Virus record (IMG/VR): IMGVR_UViG_3300045921_000730
Coordinates: 1 to 64,000 of that record
DNA length: 64,000 nucleotides
Strand: one strand, 5' to 3'
Source: a virus
This document shows, piece after piece, positions 1 to 8,199 of the stretch (position 1 is its first letter; each line of letters begins with the position of its first letter). The notes beneath the pieces were generated by a model. It did no database searches and had not been told where the DNA came from. It saw only the letters and a program-made list of their open reading frames with translations. The translations under genes and the position numbers were made by a program.

Positions 1-1121
1 TAAGACAGGAAATTCGAGATAGGTTCAAAAGTCAGCTTGATTCCTGGTTCCAGCAATCTGCTGTTAAATATGGAATAGGGATGTTCAAATCAGATCATGA
101 AACTGGTCGATTGGGTCGGGTTTTTGGTGGCAAAGGCAATCTGATTAGACGTGCAAAGGGACTTATTTCAAAAGAAGAATGGAAACAAAAACGACTTCTT
201 CCGTTGTATCTAATTGGTGAAGCACCAGCTAAGGGGAATCGCAAGTTTGAGTTCCGGGAAGACCATGTTGTCTTCAAGCCATATAACGGTTGTAAAATCA
301 AAATCGATCTTCCTAACATAAGGAAGAACTGGTCGAGAATGTGGAACCAGCTCTTAGTTATGGCTTCTGAGAAGCAATTGCCGATCACTGTTTCTTTAAC
401 TATTGAATCCATCTCTTTTTCTTTTGATGACGTTAAGGTGAAACAAGAGATCAGAAAAATACCAAAACCAATCAAGAATAGATATGCAGGCATTGATCTG
501 AACCCAAATTATATTGGCATTTCTGTTTTTGATGGAACAAAACTGATTGAAACCAGATTGTTTTCATTAAAGACATTAACTGGAAAGAATGCCAGTGCTT
601 CAAAACTTGAACATGAAACAAGAGAAATTGGGCATGCAATAGGTAAGTGGCTTCAACATCTACGAGTTGATAAGTTATTTATTGAAAAGCTAGAATTTAA
701 ACAAGGCGATAAAGGCATTGGCAAAAACTTCAATCGCTTAACACAGAACCAATGGAAGAAAATAACTTTAAGGTCAATTCTAGCCAAATACTTCAAGCTA
801 TACGAAATCAATGCTGCCTATTCATCAACTATTGGCAACATCTTACATCCGGAATTACCAGACCCGGTAGCAGCTAGTACTGAGATTGCACAACGAGGCT
901 ACCGGCTTGTGATACTCAAGAACAAACAGTTCTATCCAAAACTACCAGCAATAAAGTATCTAGAGGACCTATGGAAGGAAACCAAGATACCTTTGGTAGA
1001 GACTTGGAAAGAGCTACATTCTTGGGTCAAAAACTCGAAATTGAAATATCGGGTTCCGGTTCCAAATGAGTCGGTTTTTAGAATTTTCCAGTCACCAGCT
1101 AGTTTGGTTGGTGTTTTATAG
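1..1121 (+). CDS. TnpB-related RuvC-fold nuclease, 5' end outside window
   Basis: The frame is open from the first bases, so the N-terminus lies left of the window; the first in-frame ATG is at 81. Seen: a RuvC-I-like segment AGIDLNPNYIGISVF, a RuvC-II-like LFIEKLEF, and a third segment NAAYSSTIGN followed by PDPVAASTEIAQRG carrying the last acidic residue. An FGGKGNLIRR stretch precedes them. There is no CxxC zinc ribbon. This matches the divergent 'TnpB-related accessory protein' branch of IS200/IS605 OrfB rather than the five classical TnpBs further along. It is probably an RNA-guided or formerly RNA-guided nuclease; activity is unproven. No left or right element end is visible here. Confidence 0.7.
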   Translation, partial: RQEIRDRFKSQLDSWFQQSAVKYGIGMFKSDHETGRLGRVFGGKGNLIRRAKGLISKEEWKQKRLLPLYLIGEAPAKGNRKFEFREDHVVFKPYNGCKIKIDLPNIRKNWSRMWNQLLVMASEKQLPITVSLTIESISFSFDDVKVKQEIRKIPKPIKNRYAGIDLNPNYIGISVFDGTKLIETRLFSLKTLTGKNASASKLEHETREIGHAIGKWLQHLRVDKLFIEKLEFKQGDKGIGKNFNRLTQNQWKKITLRSILAKYFKLYEINAAYSSTIGNILHPELPDPVAASTEIAQRGYRLVILKNKQFYPKLPAIKYLEDLWKETKIPLVETWKELHSWVKNSKLKYRVPVPNESVFRIFQSPASLVGVL

Positions 1122-1160
1122 ATTTGTATTGCTTATATGAATTTATATGGAAAATTTATT

Positions 1161-1976
1161 TTATGTGATCATACCCTTTAATTGTTCAACGTCAATAATT
1201 TTTACATTTAGTTGTTTTGCTTTATCAAGTTTTGTGGACGATCCATTAATATTTTCGGCAACAACAAAAGATGTTGTTTTTGAAACAGATCCAGACACCT
1301 TTCCGCCCAATAAAACAATCTGTTCTTCGAGTTCTTTGGAACGAAAGCCCGTAAAAACAAAAGTAAGATTGTTTAATTTACCTTGTGGTTTTGGTTGATA
1401 TGGAGCCAATATAATATATTTGCTTACTTTACCAAAGAATTCAACAAATTTTGAATAACCATTAGCAATTTTTGTTGCTGTTTTATGATCAAACCCATCA
1501 ACGAGTGTAATATCAAGAACCGATTGACATTTGGTCATATCTCCTTCAAACGCTTCGTAAAGTTTTTTCATTTTACGAATACCAATCCCGCGACCGAACG
1601 CAGGATGTGCCCCCATTAAAACATATAAAGGAATGTTTGTCAGTTTGTCTCGGAGCCCCTTGTAGATCTTTTTTCCGTTTGCTTTTCCAATTACACCACA
1701 AACTTCACTTTCAGTAATTGAAATAATATCTTCTGGTTTCGTAAAACCAACATTATATAAAGCACGAAGACTTCCTTCCTTAAGAGAAGGAATATCAAGC
1801 TCTGCAAAGAAATCAAGAAGTTGCTGGAACAGTACTTCTTCATGAGTATCTTTGTTCTTTAAAACAATATCTACGGCAGTATCATTCCAGCACCAGTTTC
1901 CAGCACCAACGAGTTGATCAATTTGTTGATTAAACCACTTGAGGTATTTTTCGTTATATGAATTCATTATTTTCAT
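1161..1976 (-). CDS. NAD-dependent DNA ligase, C-terminal subunit (HhH + BRCT)
   Basis: A 271-aa protein corresponding to the C-terminal half of bacterial LigA. The middle (about 60-180) has helix-hairpin-helix-like segments (SLRALYNVGF, LVDGFDHKTATKIANGY) for DNA backbone binding. Residues about 195-271 form a BRCT domain (LTFVFTGFRSKELEEQI, LLGGKVSGSVSKTTSFVV). The usual Cys4 zinc finger between OB fold and HhH is not visible; the N-terminus instead has GNWCWNDTAVDIVL. It lies 47 bases downstream of the adenylation/OB gene in another frame, so the ligase is encoded in two pieces, as known for T5-type phages. The two halves presumably assemble to seal nicks. Confidence 0.8.
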   Translation of the reverse strand: MKIMNSYNEKYLKWFNQQIDQLVGAGNWCWNDTAVDIVLKNKDTHEEVLFQQLLDFFAELDIPSLKEGSLRALYNVGFTKPEDIISITESEVCGVIGKANGKKIYKGLRDKLTNIPLYVLMGAHPAFGRGIGIRKMKKLYEAFEGDMTKCQSVLDITLVDGFDHKTATKIANGYSKFVEFFGKVSKYIILAPYQPKPQGKLNNLTFVFTGFRSKELEEQIVLLGGKVSGSVSKTTSFVVAENINGSSTKLDKAKQLNVKIIDVEQLKGMIT

Positions 1977-2023
1977 GACACAAAAAGTTATTTAAAAAGA
2001 AGTTCAACACTCAACAAGTACAA

Positions 2024-3208
2024 TTATGAAATAGGCATAGATTTAATAACTTTGGTTATTAACGGAATAACATCTCCGCTACGGACTATACCAACGATAG
2101 CGCCAGGTCCAATATTATTTTCAACAATGAACTTTGCATTGAATGCTGTGCAATAATTAATTTCTACACCAAGAAGTTTAATTGGGTTTACTTTGAGGCG
2201 CGGTTTGAGATAACCATCTTTACTTACAGACCACTGAACTTCAATCACTTCTGTTTCAGCGTAATTATTAGCATCAGCAATTTTAAATTTTCGTGCATAC
2301 TCAGGATTTAATGTATCTTTGGTTGGTACAATTTTATTTCGTAAGTCGATGTCATTCACTTCAATCACAACACCATCAATTTCGTAAGAAGTTGGAGCGC
2401 GAAATTCGTTGAGAATCTCTGTAAGGGATCCGTCATTTACATCCCTTCCATAAATTAGTTTGTTTTGAGGAATTTTGAAATCGTTTTTTTCGTGTAAACT
2501 ATAAAGAGTTTCGCGTTTGTTAAAATTATGACCGCCAACAACTACTTCATATGCAATAATGTCAATATATTGATAGACAATGTCTGGATTGGTTTCAGCA
2601 TTCATTACACCAGCCATCATATTACGAGGATTTTTGTATGGTTGTCCAGCGCGATTTTTTACTAGCGGTTGAATTTTAGCAAAATTTTCTTTACTGATAA
2701 TAGCTTCTGCTCTAATAACCATTGGTTCTTTTTCAACAACTCGCATGGGCACCTGTTTGATTTTCATTAAATGACGCGTAATATCAGCACCTTCAATTCC
2801 GTCGCCACGAGAATAAGCAATTTTGAATTGGCCACCTTCTCCATACACTAGAAGAACACTAACGCCATCAAGTTTTTCGGTGACAAATAAATTTTGACTA
2901 TATAGATTATACTTTTTAATCCATTTTTCAATGTCGCCCTCGTACGCTTGTGTAAGAGAACCCATAGAAAAAGGAAGTTTTACTTTACTGCCACGAACTT
3001 CACTTCCCACTTTTGCAAAATAAGGGTGCGAAGGCTGCAGCGTTTCTGCATACCTTTTTACAGAGTCGTACTGCTCATCGGACAAAAAGCTTTCTGCTTC
3101 ATTAAAGTACATTTCGTCAGCATTTTTGAGCATGTCTATGATCTCTTCAAAAGAAAGAGATTCAATGCCAAAAGCTTCAAAAGTATCAATAATTTTTCGG
3201 GAAAACAT
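2024..3208 (-). CDS. NAD-dependent DNA ligase, adenylation and OB-fold subunit
   Basis: N-terminal half of a LigA-type ligase. The Ia-like NMN/NAD region is SDEQYDSVKRYAETLQPSHP, the adenylation motif KLDG sits in FVTEKLDGVSVLLVYG, followed by YSRGDGIEGADITR and NPRNMMAGVM; the protein ends with an OB fold (GPGAIVGIVRSGDVIP). I chose the ATG at 3208 because homology begins there. A longer form from a TTG at 3271 would overlap the upstream stop as TTGA and add 21 residues unlike the family. With the gene at 1161-1976 it makes a split ligase for phage DNA replication and repair. Confidence 0.85.
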   Translation of the reverse strand: MFSRKIIDTFEAFGIESLSFEEIIDMLKNADEMYFNEAESFLSDEQYDSVKRYAETLQPSHPYFAKVGSEVRGSKVKLPFSMGSLTQAYEGDIEKWIKKYNLYSQNLFVTEKLDGVSVLLVYGEGGQFKIAYSRGDGIEGADITRHLMKIKQVPMRVVEKEPMVIRAEAIISKENFAKIQPLVKNRAGQPYKNPRNMMAGVMNAETNPDIVYQYIDIIAYEVVVGGHNFNKRETLYSLHEKNDFKIPQNKLIYGRDVNDGSLTEILNEFRAPTSYEIDGVVIEVNDIDLRNKIVPTKDTLNPEYARKFKIADANNYAETEVIEVQWSVSKDGYLKPRLKVNPIKLLGVEINYCTAFNAKFIVENNIGPGAIVGIVRSGDVIPLITKVIKSMPIS

Positions 3209-3267
3209 AAAAGTATCTTTTTGCACGCAGGAGATAAAAGCTACTATAGATGTGTTATTAACAAGTG

Positions 3268-3519
3268 TCAACTGTTGATATATTTCTGGGTTGTAAGTTT
3301 AACGTGTTCGTGTAAACTTTGATTGTCTTGTAAGTACGGAACCAAATAATATATAACCGGTTCATCGTGTGATGAATAACTTACATTAAAAATCCCAGGT
3401 ATTTTGTTAATTAAATCAAACAATTTAGTTTCAGAAACGTTGTCCTTTTCAATAATTTTGTTAAATTCATTTACAGAAAGAAGTAATTTGTAATGTGTTT
3501 TATCAATTTCAGTAATCAT
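3268..3519 (-). CDS. Small hypothetical protein
   Basis: An 83-aa ORF directly upstream of the ligase subunit and two bases after the thymidylate synthase stop, so it looks like part of one minus-strand operon. No motif recognised; mixed charged and hydrophobic, no membrane segment or signal peptide. Real because of its tight packing between two certain genes. Confidence 0.55.
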   Translation of the reverse strand: MITEIDKTHYKLLLSVNEFNKIIEKDNVSETKLFDLINKIPGIFNVSYSSHDEPVIYYLVPYLQDNQSLHEHVKLTTQKYINS

Positions 3520-3521
3520 AG

Positions 3522-4388
3522 TTATACTGCCATTGGTGCTTTAATAGTTGAATGAGAAAAATATCCTTCGAGGTGAATGTCATTCATTGTAAAATCATCA
3601 ATATCTTTAATATCAGGATTTAAAATAACTTTTGGAGACTGAAAAATCACATTTCTCGAAAGTTGTTCATGTATTTGTTCAATGTGATTTAAATAAATGT
3701 GTGCATCACCTGATACGTGTGTAAATGTTCCAGGTTGCAAGTCGCAACATTGTGCTATTAAGTGGGTAAATAAAGAATAACTTGCAATGTTGAACGGGCA
3801 ACCAAGAAAAAAATCGTTTGAGCGTTGATACATTAAGCAATCAAGAAACTTGTCTTGACGGACATAAAATTGAGCAAAAGCATGACAGGGCGGTAAGGCC
3901 ATTTCATCAAGTTCTCCGGGATTCCAAGCCGTAATGATGTGTCTACGATCGTGTGGTTTTGTTTTGATATTTTCAATCAATTTTTTTAATTGATCAATTG
4001 TTTCTCCGTGACTATTTTGCCATGACCGCCACTGCACCCCATAAATTCTTCCAAGATCACCTTCAAATCTTGCGCGCGGTTTCCAATAGTCTGCTTCAGT
4101 ATTTAATGTCCAAATTGTTGTCTTTTCAGAATTTCTGTCGCCAAATAAAATTTCGCGCAATCTTTTTTCGTCATTAGAACCTTCAATGAACCAAAGAAGT
4201 TCGCTCACAATTGCCTTCCAGGCCATCTTTTTTGTTGTCAATAAAGGAAAACCTTTTGTTAAATTATACTTTTGTGTTATTCCAAATAATGACTTTGTTC
4301 CTACAGAAGTTCGGTCGTTGCGAACTTCACCGTGTTCGAGAATATTTTTTAATGCACTTAAGTAAGTGTAATCGTGATTAGTATTCAT
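3522..4388 (-). CDS. thyA: Thymidylate synthase
   Basis: Classical ThyA converting dUMP to dTMP with methylenetetrahydrofolate. Seen: the N-terminal DRTSVGTKSLFG, the RIYGVQWRSW region, the active-site cysteine in ALPPCHAFAQFYV, the downstream SNDFFLGCPFNIASY nucleotide-binding segment, and HIYLNH near the C-terminus. The start is set at the ATG at 4388 (MNTNHDYTYL); an upstream in-frame start would add 17 unrelated residues and overlap the preceding gene. At 288 aa it is the usual family length. It supplies dTMP for phage DNA together with the nearby dCTP deaminase-like and MazG-like genes. Confidence 0.95.
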   Translation of the reverse strand: MNTNHDYTYLSALKNILEHGEVRNDRTSVGTKSLFGITQKYNLTKGFPLLTTKKMAWKAIVSELLWFIEGSNDEKRLREILFGDRNSEKTTIWTLNTEADYWKPRARFEGDLGRIYGVQWRSWQNSHGETIDQLKKLIENIKTKPHDRRHIITAWNPGELDEMALPPCHAFAQFYVRQDKFLDCLMYQRSNDFFLGCPFNIASYSLFTHLIAQCCDLQPGTFTHVSGDAHIYLNHIEQIHEQLSRNVIFQSPKVILNPDIKDIDDFTMNDIHLEGYFSHSTIKAPMAV

Positions 4389-4402
4389 TTTATTATATGT
4401 TA

Positions 4403-4591
4403 TTATATGATTTTGTATAATTGATCTGTTCTTACCCACTTTTTCCAGGTACCATAAGACATATCGACAGGAGTAATTTCATATAAAATATCATCTTTAC
4501 CGCTTGGTAGTTTTTTAATAGCAGTGCGTGATGTTAATTTTACTTCCGTGTTTTCAAAAACATATGTCTGCTGTAAATCGTACAGATCCAT
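4403..4591 (-). CDS. Small hypothetical protein
   Basis: A 62-aa ORF preceded by a good Shine-Dalgarno (aaggagatt) and by a sigma70-type promoter at 4617-4645. No recognised domain; charged, with several aromatic residues (YGTWKKWVR). It appears to be the first gene of the thyA-ligase operon. Confidence 0.6.
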   Translation of the reverse strand: MDLYDLQQTYVFENTEVKLTSRTAIKKLPSGKDDILYEITPVDMSYGTWKKWVRTDQLYKII

Positions 4592-4616
4592 GGTTTATAA
4601 TCTCCTTCTACTATGA

Positions 4617-4645
4617 AGGATACAACACTTTTACAAAGATGTCAA
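4617..4645 (-). promoter_or_regulatory. Sigma70-type promoter upstream of the thyA operon
   Basis: On the minus strand TTGACA (4645-4640), a 17-base spacer, then TATCCT (4622-4617), just before the ribosome binding site of the 62-aa gene. Good -35, weaker -10. Suggests transcription by the host enzyme. Confidence 0.5.
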
Positions 4646-4650
4646 TATTT

Positions 4651-5028
4651 TTATCTAAAACTTAAGAAATAATAATTTTTATGCGTTTCAACTACATGAG
4701 TGGGATCTACTTTAACCAAAGACGTATAAATTTTTATTGTTGCAAAAAACAAATATACTGTATACCAAAAAGCAATACTGAAGAAAATATCAATCAATAA
4801 TGATGATACAAATATTGAAAATAACACACCCATTGTTGTCGTAAACATTCCCGTTCCAAGTATGAAAAGTAAGTGTTTATCAGATTTTCGTATGTCACTA
4901 TGAAATTTATGTATTAAATTAAACAATCGATTAAGATCAACTAATAAAATTAATGACCACGAAATACAAAAACCCATCCAGTAAGCATATATTGTTGGTA
5001 TATGTTCTATTAAAGTAAAAGGCATCAT
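4651..5028 (-). CDS. Multi-pass membrane protein, unknown
   Basis: A 125-aa protein with about three hydrophobic segments: residues ~13-33 (AYWMGFCISWSLILLVDL), ~53-75 (LLFILGTGMFTTTMGVLFSI) and ~77-97. Short charged loops between. No family recognised. Lies just downstream of another membrane protein in the same direction; the two may act together. A holin-like role is possible from topology alone but not supported further. Confidence 0.55.
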   Translation of the reverse strand: MMPFTLIEHIPTIYAYWMGFCISWSLILLVDLNRLFNLIHKFHSDIRKSDKHLLFILGTGMFTTTMGVLFSIFVSSLLIDIFFSIAFWYTVYLFFATIKIYTSLVKVDPTHVVETHKNYYFLSFR

Positions 5029-5039
5029 TTTTTATCTCT

Positions 5040-5333
5040 TTATTCTGATTCGAGTTTTTCTAACCTCTTTTGATGATATTTCAAGAGTTGATTTTGGTCA
5101 TCAATTTTGCCGTCTAGGTTATCTAATCTAAAATCTTGCTCTTCGTTTTTTAAATTTATATCGTTTAAACTTTTTGCTATCATTGCTGATGGTGGTATTT
5201 TAATATTTTTGTTGATGACAAAACCAACAGCAATCCCAAGAATAATAATCAACATTATTCTTACAGACCAATATTTGAGGCAAGCATGAAATCCTTTTTT
5301 GTCTCGTGATAAAAGAAACCAAGTTTTTTTCAT
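5040..5333 (-). CDS. Single-pass membrane protein with coiled-coil tail
   Basis: Start placed at the ATG at 5333 because it has the only good Shine-Dalgarno (aaggacgcaaaa); longer in-frame starts at 5363 and 5399 lack one. The 97-aa product has a basic N-terminus (MKKTWFLLSRDKKG), one transmembrane segment (RIMLIIILGIAVGFVI), then a heptad-like tail (NLDGKIDDQNQLLKYHQKRLEKLE). N-in topology predicted. The shape resembles an i-spanin, but the better spanin pair is at 27.7-28.5 kb. Confidence 0.55.
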   Translation of the reverse strand: MKKTWFLLSRDKKGFHACLKYWSVRIMLIIILGIAVGFVINKNIKIPPSAMIAKSLNDINLKNEEQDFRLDNLDGKIDDQNQLLKYHQKRLEKLESE

Positions 5334-5422
5334 TTTTGCGTCCTTATTTTTTGATCTTGACATTATATATTTATTTATGTGAACTATATTAATCATCATA
5401 TCTTAATTTTTGAAGTGTTTTG

Positions 5423-5430
5423 TATAAATA
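5423..5430 (+). promoter_or_regulatory. Late-promoter-like TATAAATA
   Basis: Exact T4-type late consensus TATAAATA, 11 bases before the ATG at 5441. The leader would be very short, as is common for T4 late genes. Inference from motif and position only. Confidence 0.4.
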
Positions 5431-5440
5431 CATATAAGTT

Positions 5441-5842
5441 ATGAAAACAGAGACATCAAAGATGACAGAACGAAGAATAATGAACGAAGACGCAAACTCA
5501 AATTCATTGTTGGTATCTCAAAAAGCGTCTGTTGTCTTGGATATAAAAGATATAATTGTTGTTGTTAGTACCGCTATATCAATCACGCTTTCGTGGGCAA
5601 CGATGAGTTCAAGAATTACTCTCTTAGAACAAAGAATTCAGCAGTACGAAAAACAATTCGAAAAACTTGAAAATAAATATGAATCTTTGGGAAATAAAGT
5701 CGATGGTGGTGTCAAATATTTAACACCACCAAATAATCAATACGAAAAACAAATCGAAAAGCTTGAAAATAAATATGAATCCTTGGAAAATAAAGTCAAT
5801 AGTGGCGTCAAATATTTGACGCCACCAAACAATCAACACTAA
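5441..5842 (+). CDS. Membrane protein with tandem 33-residue coiled-coil repeats
   Basis: A 133-aa protein: soluble N-terminus, a hydrophobic segment (DIIVVVSTAISITLSWA), then two near-identical tandem copies of a repeat beginning QYEKQ.EKLENKYESL and ending VKYLTPPNNQ. The heptad pattern predicts a coiled coil, the YLTPPNN end a turn. The duplication looks recent because the DNA copies are nearly identical. Plus strand, converging on phoH with overlapping stops. Function unknown. Confidence 0.6.
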   Translation: MKTETSKMTERRIMNEDANSNSLLVSQKASVVLDIKDIIVVVSTAISITLSWATMSSRITLLEQRIQQYEKQFEKLENKYESLGNKVDGGVKYLTPPNNQYEKQIEKLENKYESLENKVNSGVKYLTPPNNQH

Positions 5843-6597
5843 ACCGAAATTCCTAAATCTTCACAGGCAACAATCCAGTTTTTGACTTTTTCGCTTCTAA
5901 CAATATCGTTAGATGTAAATTTAATAACACTAAATGAAGAAATTCGGTTTGCAACTTGAATAAATTTGTCAAATCCTGTTTCTTCGTGGCGGCTTCTTAG
6001 ATCAGTTTGTGGTAGATCGCCAACGATAATAATACGTGAATATTCGCCGAGTCTTGTCATAATTGAATTTAACTCATGGAAGTTCATGTTTTGAGCCTCA
6101 TCAACAATAACAATTGTTCTGTCCCATGTTAAGCCACGAATGAATGATGTTACTGAAAAATGAACTTTCCCAGCATCTTTCATATCTCTATATGTGCTAA
6201 GTCTACCAATCAGTTCATAAAACATGTTTTCGTATGGTAATTCATAATGCATAATTTTTTCGTCAAGCGTTCCGGGCATGTGTCCAATATTTCTTGTTGC
6301 AACAGCAGAACGAATAATAATAATTTTATCTATCGCACTATCTTTTCTTAAGAGTTCATTTAAAGCAAGATACACAGCAAGAAATGTTTTCCCCGTTCCT
6401 GCTGAACCATGGCCACATATATCTTTTCCAGATATAAAGTCATGCATCATTTCACGTTGCGTATCCGTAAGAGGTTGCACGTGCTGTAAATCGTGATAAG
6501 ACCATACTTTTCTTGCAGGACCTTCTCTCATTGCTTGTTCATTAAGGACAAGCGCTTGCGTAAGCTCAATAACATTGCTTCTGCGTTTTTTAGACAT
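5839..6597 (-). CDS. phoH: PhoH-like ATPase
   Basis: A 252-aa PhoH family P-loop ATPase, common in large lytic phages. Walker A: GHGSAGTGKTFLAVYL; Walker B: TIVIVDEAQNMNF; sensor-like IIVGDLPQTDLR. Excellent Shine-Dalgarno (aggaggaaaaca). Bacterial PhoH proteins are linked to RNA metabolism and phosphate stress; the phage role is not settled. Its transcript starts downstream of a terminator at 6761-6794. Confidence 0.9.
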   Translation of the reverse strand: MSKKRRSNVIELTQALVLNEQAMREGPARKVWSYHDLQHVQPLTDTQREMMHDFISGKDICGHGSAGTGKTFLAVYLALNELLRKDSAIDKIIIIRSAVATRNIGHMPGTLDEKIMHYELPYENMFYELIGRLSTYRDMKDAGKVHFSVTSFIRGLTWDRTIVIVDEAQNMNFHELNSIMTRLGEYSRIIIVGDLPQTDLRSRHEETGFDKFIQVANRISSFSVIKFTSNDIVRSEKVKNWIVACEDLGISV

Positions 6598-6760
6598 TGT
6601 TTTCCTCCTAAAAGTAAAAGAATAAGTGTACTACCAGGAATCAAGATAAAGAAAAGAAAAAGCAGAGTGGTGTGGAAAAGAGAAAATTTAAAAAACAATT
6701 TTTTTATTCTCTGTGGTTGAGGTACACTTTTATTTATTTTTGTGGGGCATAAAAATAAAA

Positions 6761-6794
6761 AAGGCTGATCAATCAATATGTTGATCAGCCTTTT
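6761..6794 (-). terminator. Rho-independent terminator
   Basis: A 13-bp perfect stem (aaaggctgatcaa / ttgatcagccttt) with an 8-base loop, followed on the minus strand by a T-rich run. It ends the rhodanese/MazG transcript and insulates phoH. The ~150 bases between it and phoH hold no gene I can support. Confidence 0.85.
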
Positions 6795-6812
6795 AGGAGG
6801 AAAAATAATTAA

Positions 6813-7106
6813 TTATGACCAGTTATCTTTTGATCCTAAATTATAAACGTTACTATAACCAAATTGGATTAAATAATTGCCGGCTGCTTTAACGTTTTCG
6901 TCATCATCACTTTCTCCAAACAGAATAAAGTTAGTAGTCTTTGGATGTTTAAATAAAGATGAAACATTTCTCAAAGAGACGTTAATTGCATTTGGTAAAG
7001 ATCCGTCTCTAAATTGAACAGGACTTCTCACATCAATTAACAACCCGCCCTTATCAATTAATTTCTTTGCTTTCTGTGGTGTAATTCTTTGTACATTAAA
7101 CATCAT
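6813..7106 (-). CDS. Rhodanese-like domain protein without catalytic cysteine
   Basis: A single rhodanese fold: LLIDVRSPVQFRDGSLPNAIN (CH2A-like, DVR...G.IPGA pattern), then FILFGESDDDENVKAAGNYL, a position where active rhodaneses have a C-x5-R loop. The cysteine is absent (ILFGESDDDE), so sulfurtransferase activity is unlikely and a binding role is inferred. Starts at a double ATG, overlapping the MazG-like stop by four bases, with Shine-Dalgarno gaaggag. Confidence 0.75.
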   Translation of the reverse strand: MMFNVQRITPQKAKKLIDKGGLLIDVRSPVQFRDGSLPNAINVSLRNVSSLFKHPKTTNFILFGESDDDENVKAAGNYLIQFGYSNVYNLGSKDNWS

Positions 7107-7666
7107 ACTTCTCCTTCAAGAGCCTTGCGTTCGCTTTCAAGGTTGCGGTTAATTGCTCGATTTGCATCAAACTTATCGGGAAATCTCACACGTAGCTTTT
7201 CAATACCTCGATCTAATAGCCGTTCCCAATCTAAATTGTTTGCATCGCAAAGTATAGCTTGATACCAGTTTAAGTCAAACATTTCTTCACCAAGATGAAC
7301 ACGATTTAATGGTTTTCCTTGAATTACTTGTTGAAGGATTTCAACTAATTCCGTGCTTTCCGTAGCAATTCCTAAAATTCCATGAAATAAACGTGGATCA
7401 ACATTAATTTCAGGTTGAAGAAGTAGTGGTGTGTTTCCTCTCTTGTTTAATTGTTGAGAAATAAGCTCAATTGTGCTTGAACATTCAGACCACGTTTCGG
7501 ATGAAATTGGTTTACCATAAAAGACATTCTTTTTAACCATATCAAGCATGGTTCCGACAGCTATATAAATTTGCAGCAATCGGACTAGACTGTTTTTATC
7601 AAAACTTACTTTTTCAATCGTGCTTTCTGTCCGTGTTGCCAAAGGAATGAATTCTTGCAAATTCAT
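7103..7666 (-). CDS. MazG-like nucleotide pyrophosphohydrolase
   Basis: All-alpha NTP-PPase family. The metal-binding pattern is visible as ATESTELVE (ExxE) and GEEMFDLNWY (EExxD), followed by the typical phage tail segment EKLRVRFPDKFDANRAINR. 187 aa. Known relatives hydrolyse (d)NTPs or alarmones; in phages they are thought to lower ppGpp or clean the nucleotide pool. Cotranscribed with the rhodanese-like gene. Confidence 0.8.
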   Translation of the reverse strand: MNLQEFIPLATRTESTIEKVSFDKNSLVRLLQIYIAVGTMLDMVKKNVFYGKPISSETWSECSSTIELISQQLNKRGNTPLLLQPEINVDPRLFHGILGIATESTELVEILQQVIQGKPLNRVHLGEEMFDLNWYQAILCDANNLDWERLLDRGIEKLRVRFPDKFDANRAINRNLESERKALEGEV

Positions 7667-7725
7667 GGTAAGCCTCCACTAAAATAGTAACAGGGGGGAT
7701 TATATATGATAAGATTTATTTTGAC

Positions 7726-7738
7726 AACTAGCAGCTCA
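7726..7738 (+). repeat. TnpB-element right-end scar abutting a stop codon
   Basis: Ends with acaactagcagctca, matching the right end of the TnpB element at 62974-63005 (acaactagcagttca). Its last three bases are the reverse complement of the TGA stop of the minus-strand gene at 7736-7951. Confidence 0.45.
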
Positions 7739-7951
7739 CTTAAAAATTCTTTCAAAAGAATCAGCTGTTTGTTTTGCTAATTTAATTTTTGTGTTAATAA
7801 TATCAGTTGTCCATTGTATGGACAACTCAATCGATTTGTTGTACAAATTATATTGATGTTGAAAGTACTTTAGAGTGTTAACAGGAGCAGTAGCAAATGG
7901 TTCAAACCATTTGCTGTTTTGTTTAAAAAGGTCTTGTTGAAAAGTATCCAT
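7736..7951 (-). CDS. Small helical protein, faintly phasin-like
   Basis: A 71-aa ORF, probably all helical (MDTFQQDLFKQNSKWFEPF, ELSIQWTTDIINTKIKLAKQ). The pattern of aromatic and amphipathic helices is reminiscent of phasin N-termini, but the similarity is weak and I would not assign function. Its stop codon lies in a right-end scar. Confidence 0.45.
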   Translation of the reverse strand: MDTFQQDLFKQNSKWFEPFATAPVNTLKYFQHQYNLYNKSIELSIQWTTDIINTKIKLAKQTADSFERIFK

Positions 7952-8015
7952 ATTTGTTTTTGATGAATTAACAACGATTAGTTTTGGTCCACCTGTTTTG
8001 TTTTAAGTTAATTTG

Positions 8016-8088
8016 AGCGGCTGGCCGGTCTCGAACCGGCGACATTCTGCTTGGCAAGCAGATATTCTTCCAACTGAATTACAGCCGC
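8016..8088 (-). tRNA. tRNA-Gly(GCC)
   Basis: 73-nt cloverleaf: acceptor GCGGCTG / CAGCCGC, D arm, anticodon stem TCTGC/GCAGA around loop TTGCCAA (anticodon GCC), T arm GCCGG TTCGAGA CCGGC. No CCA encoded (TCAA follows). A TATAAATA on the minus strand at 8151-8158 could be its promoter. Confidence 0.95.
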
Positions 8089-8104
8089 AAAATATTTTTT
8101 GTCA

Positions 8105-8141
8105 ACTACTAGTTTTTGTTTTAAGACGACCAGCAGTTCAC
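8105..8141 (+). repeat. Degenerate right-end scar
   Basis: ctactag...ttttaagacgaccagcagttcac has the loop (ttaagac) and terminal agttcac of the TnpB right ends. The stem is poorly kept. Low-confidence relic. Confidence 0.3.
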
Positions 8142-8150
8142 AATATACTT

Positions 8151-8158
8151 TATTTATA
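8151..8158 (-). promoter_or_regulatory. Late-promoter-like TATAAATA (minus)
   Basis: Exact TATAAATA on the minus strand, 63 bases upstream of tRNA-Gly. Motif-based inference. Confidence 0.3.
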
Positions 8159-8199
8159 TTAAAATTTCTAAATATTTATTGTTATTGAGAGTATATGTT

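Noticed and set aside
5040-5842. The two membrane/coiled-coil proteins at 5.0-5.8 kb as the spanin pair
   Set aside because: They are convergent, neither has a lipobox, and the 27655/28020 pair fits much better.
8105-8141. A second tRNA next to tRNA-Gly
   Set aside because: No T arm or acceptor stem can be drawn; it fits a degenerate right-end scar.
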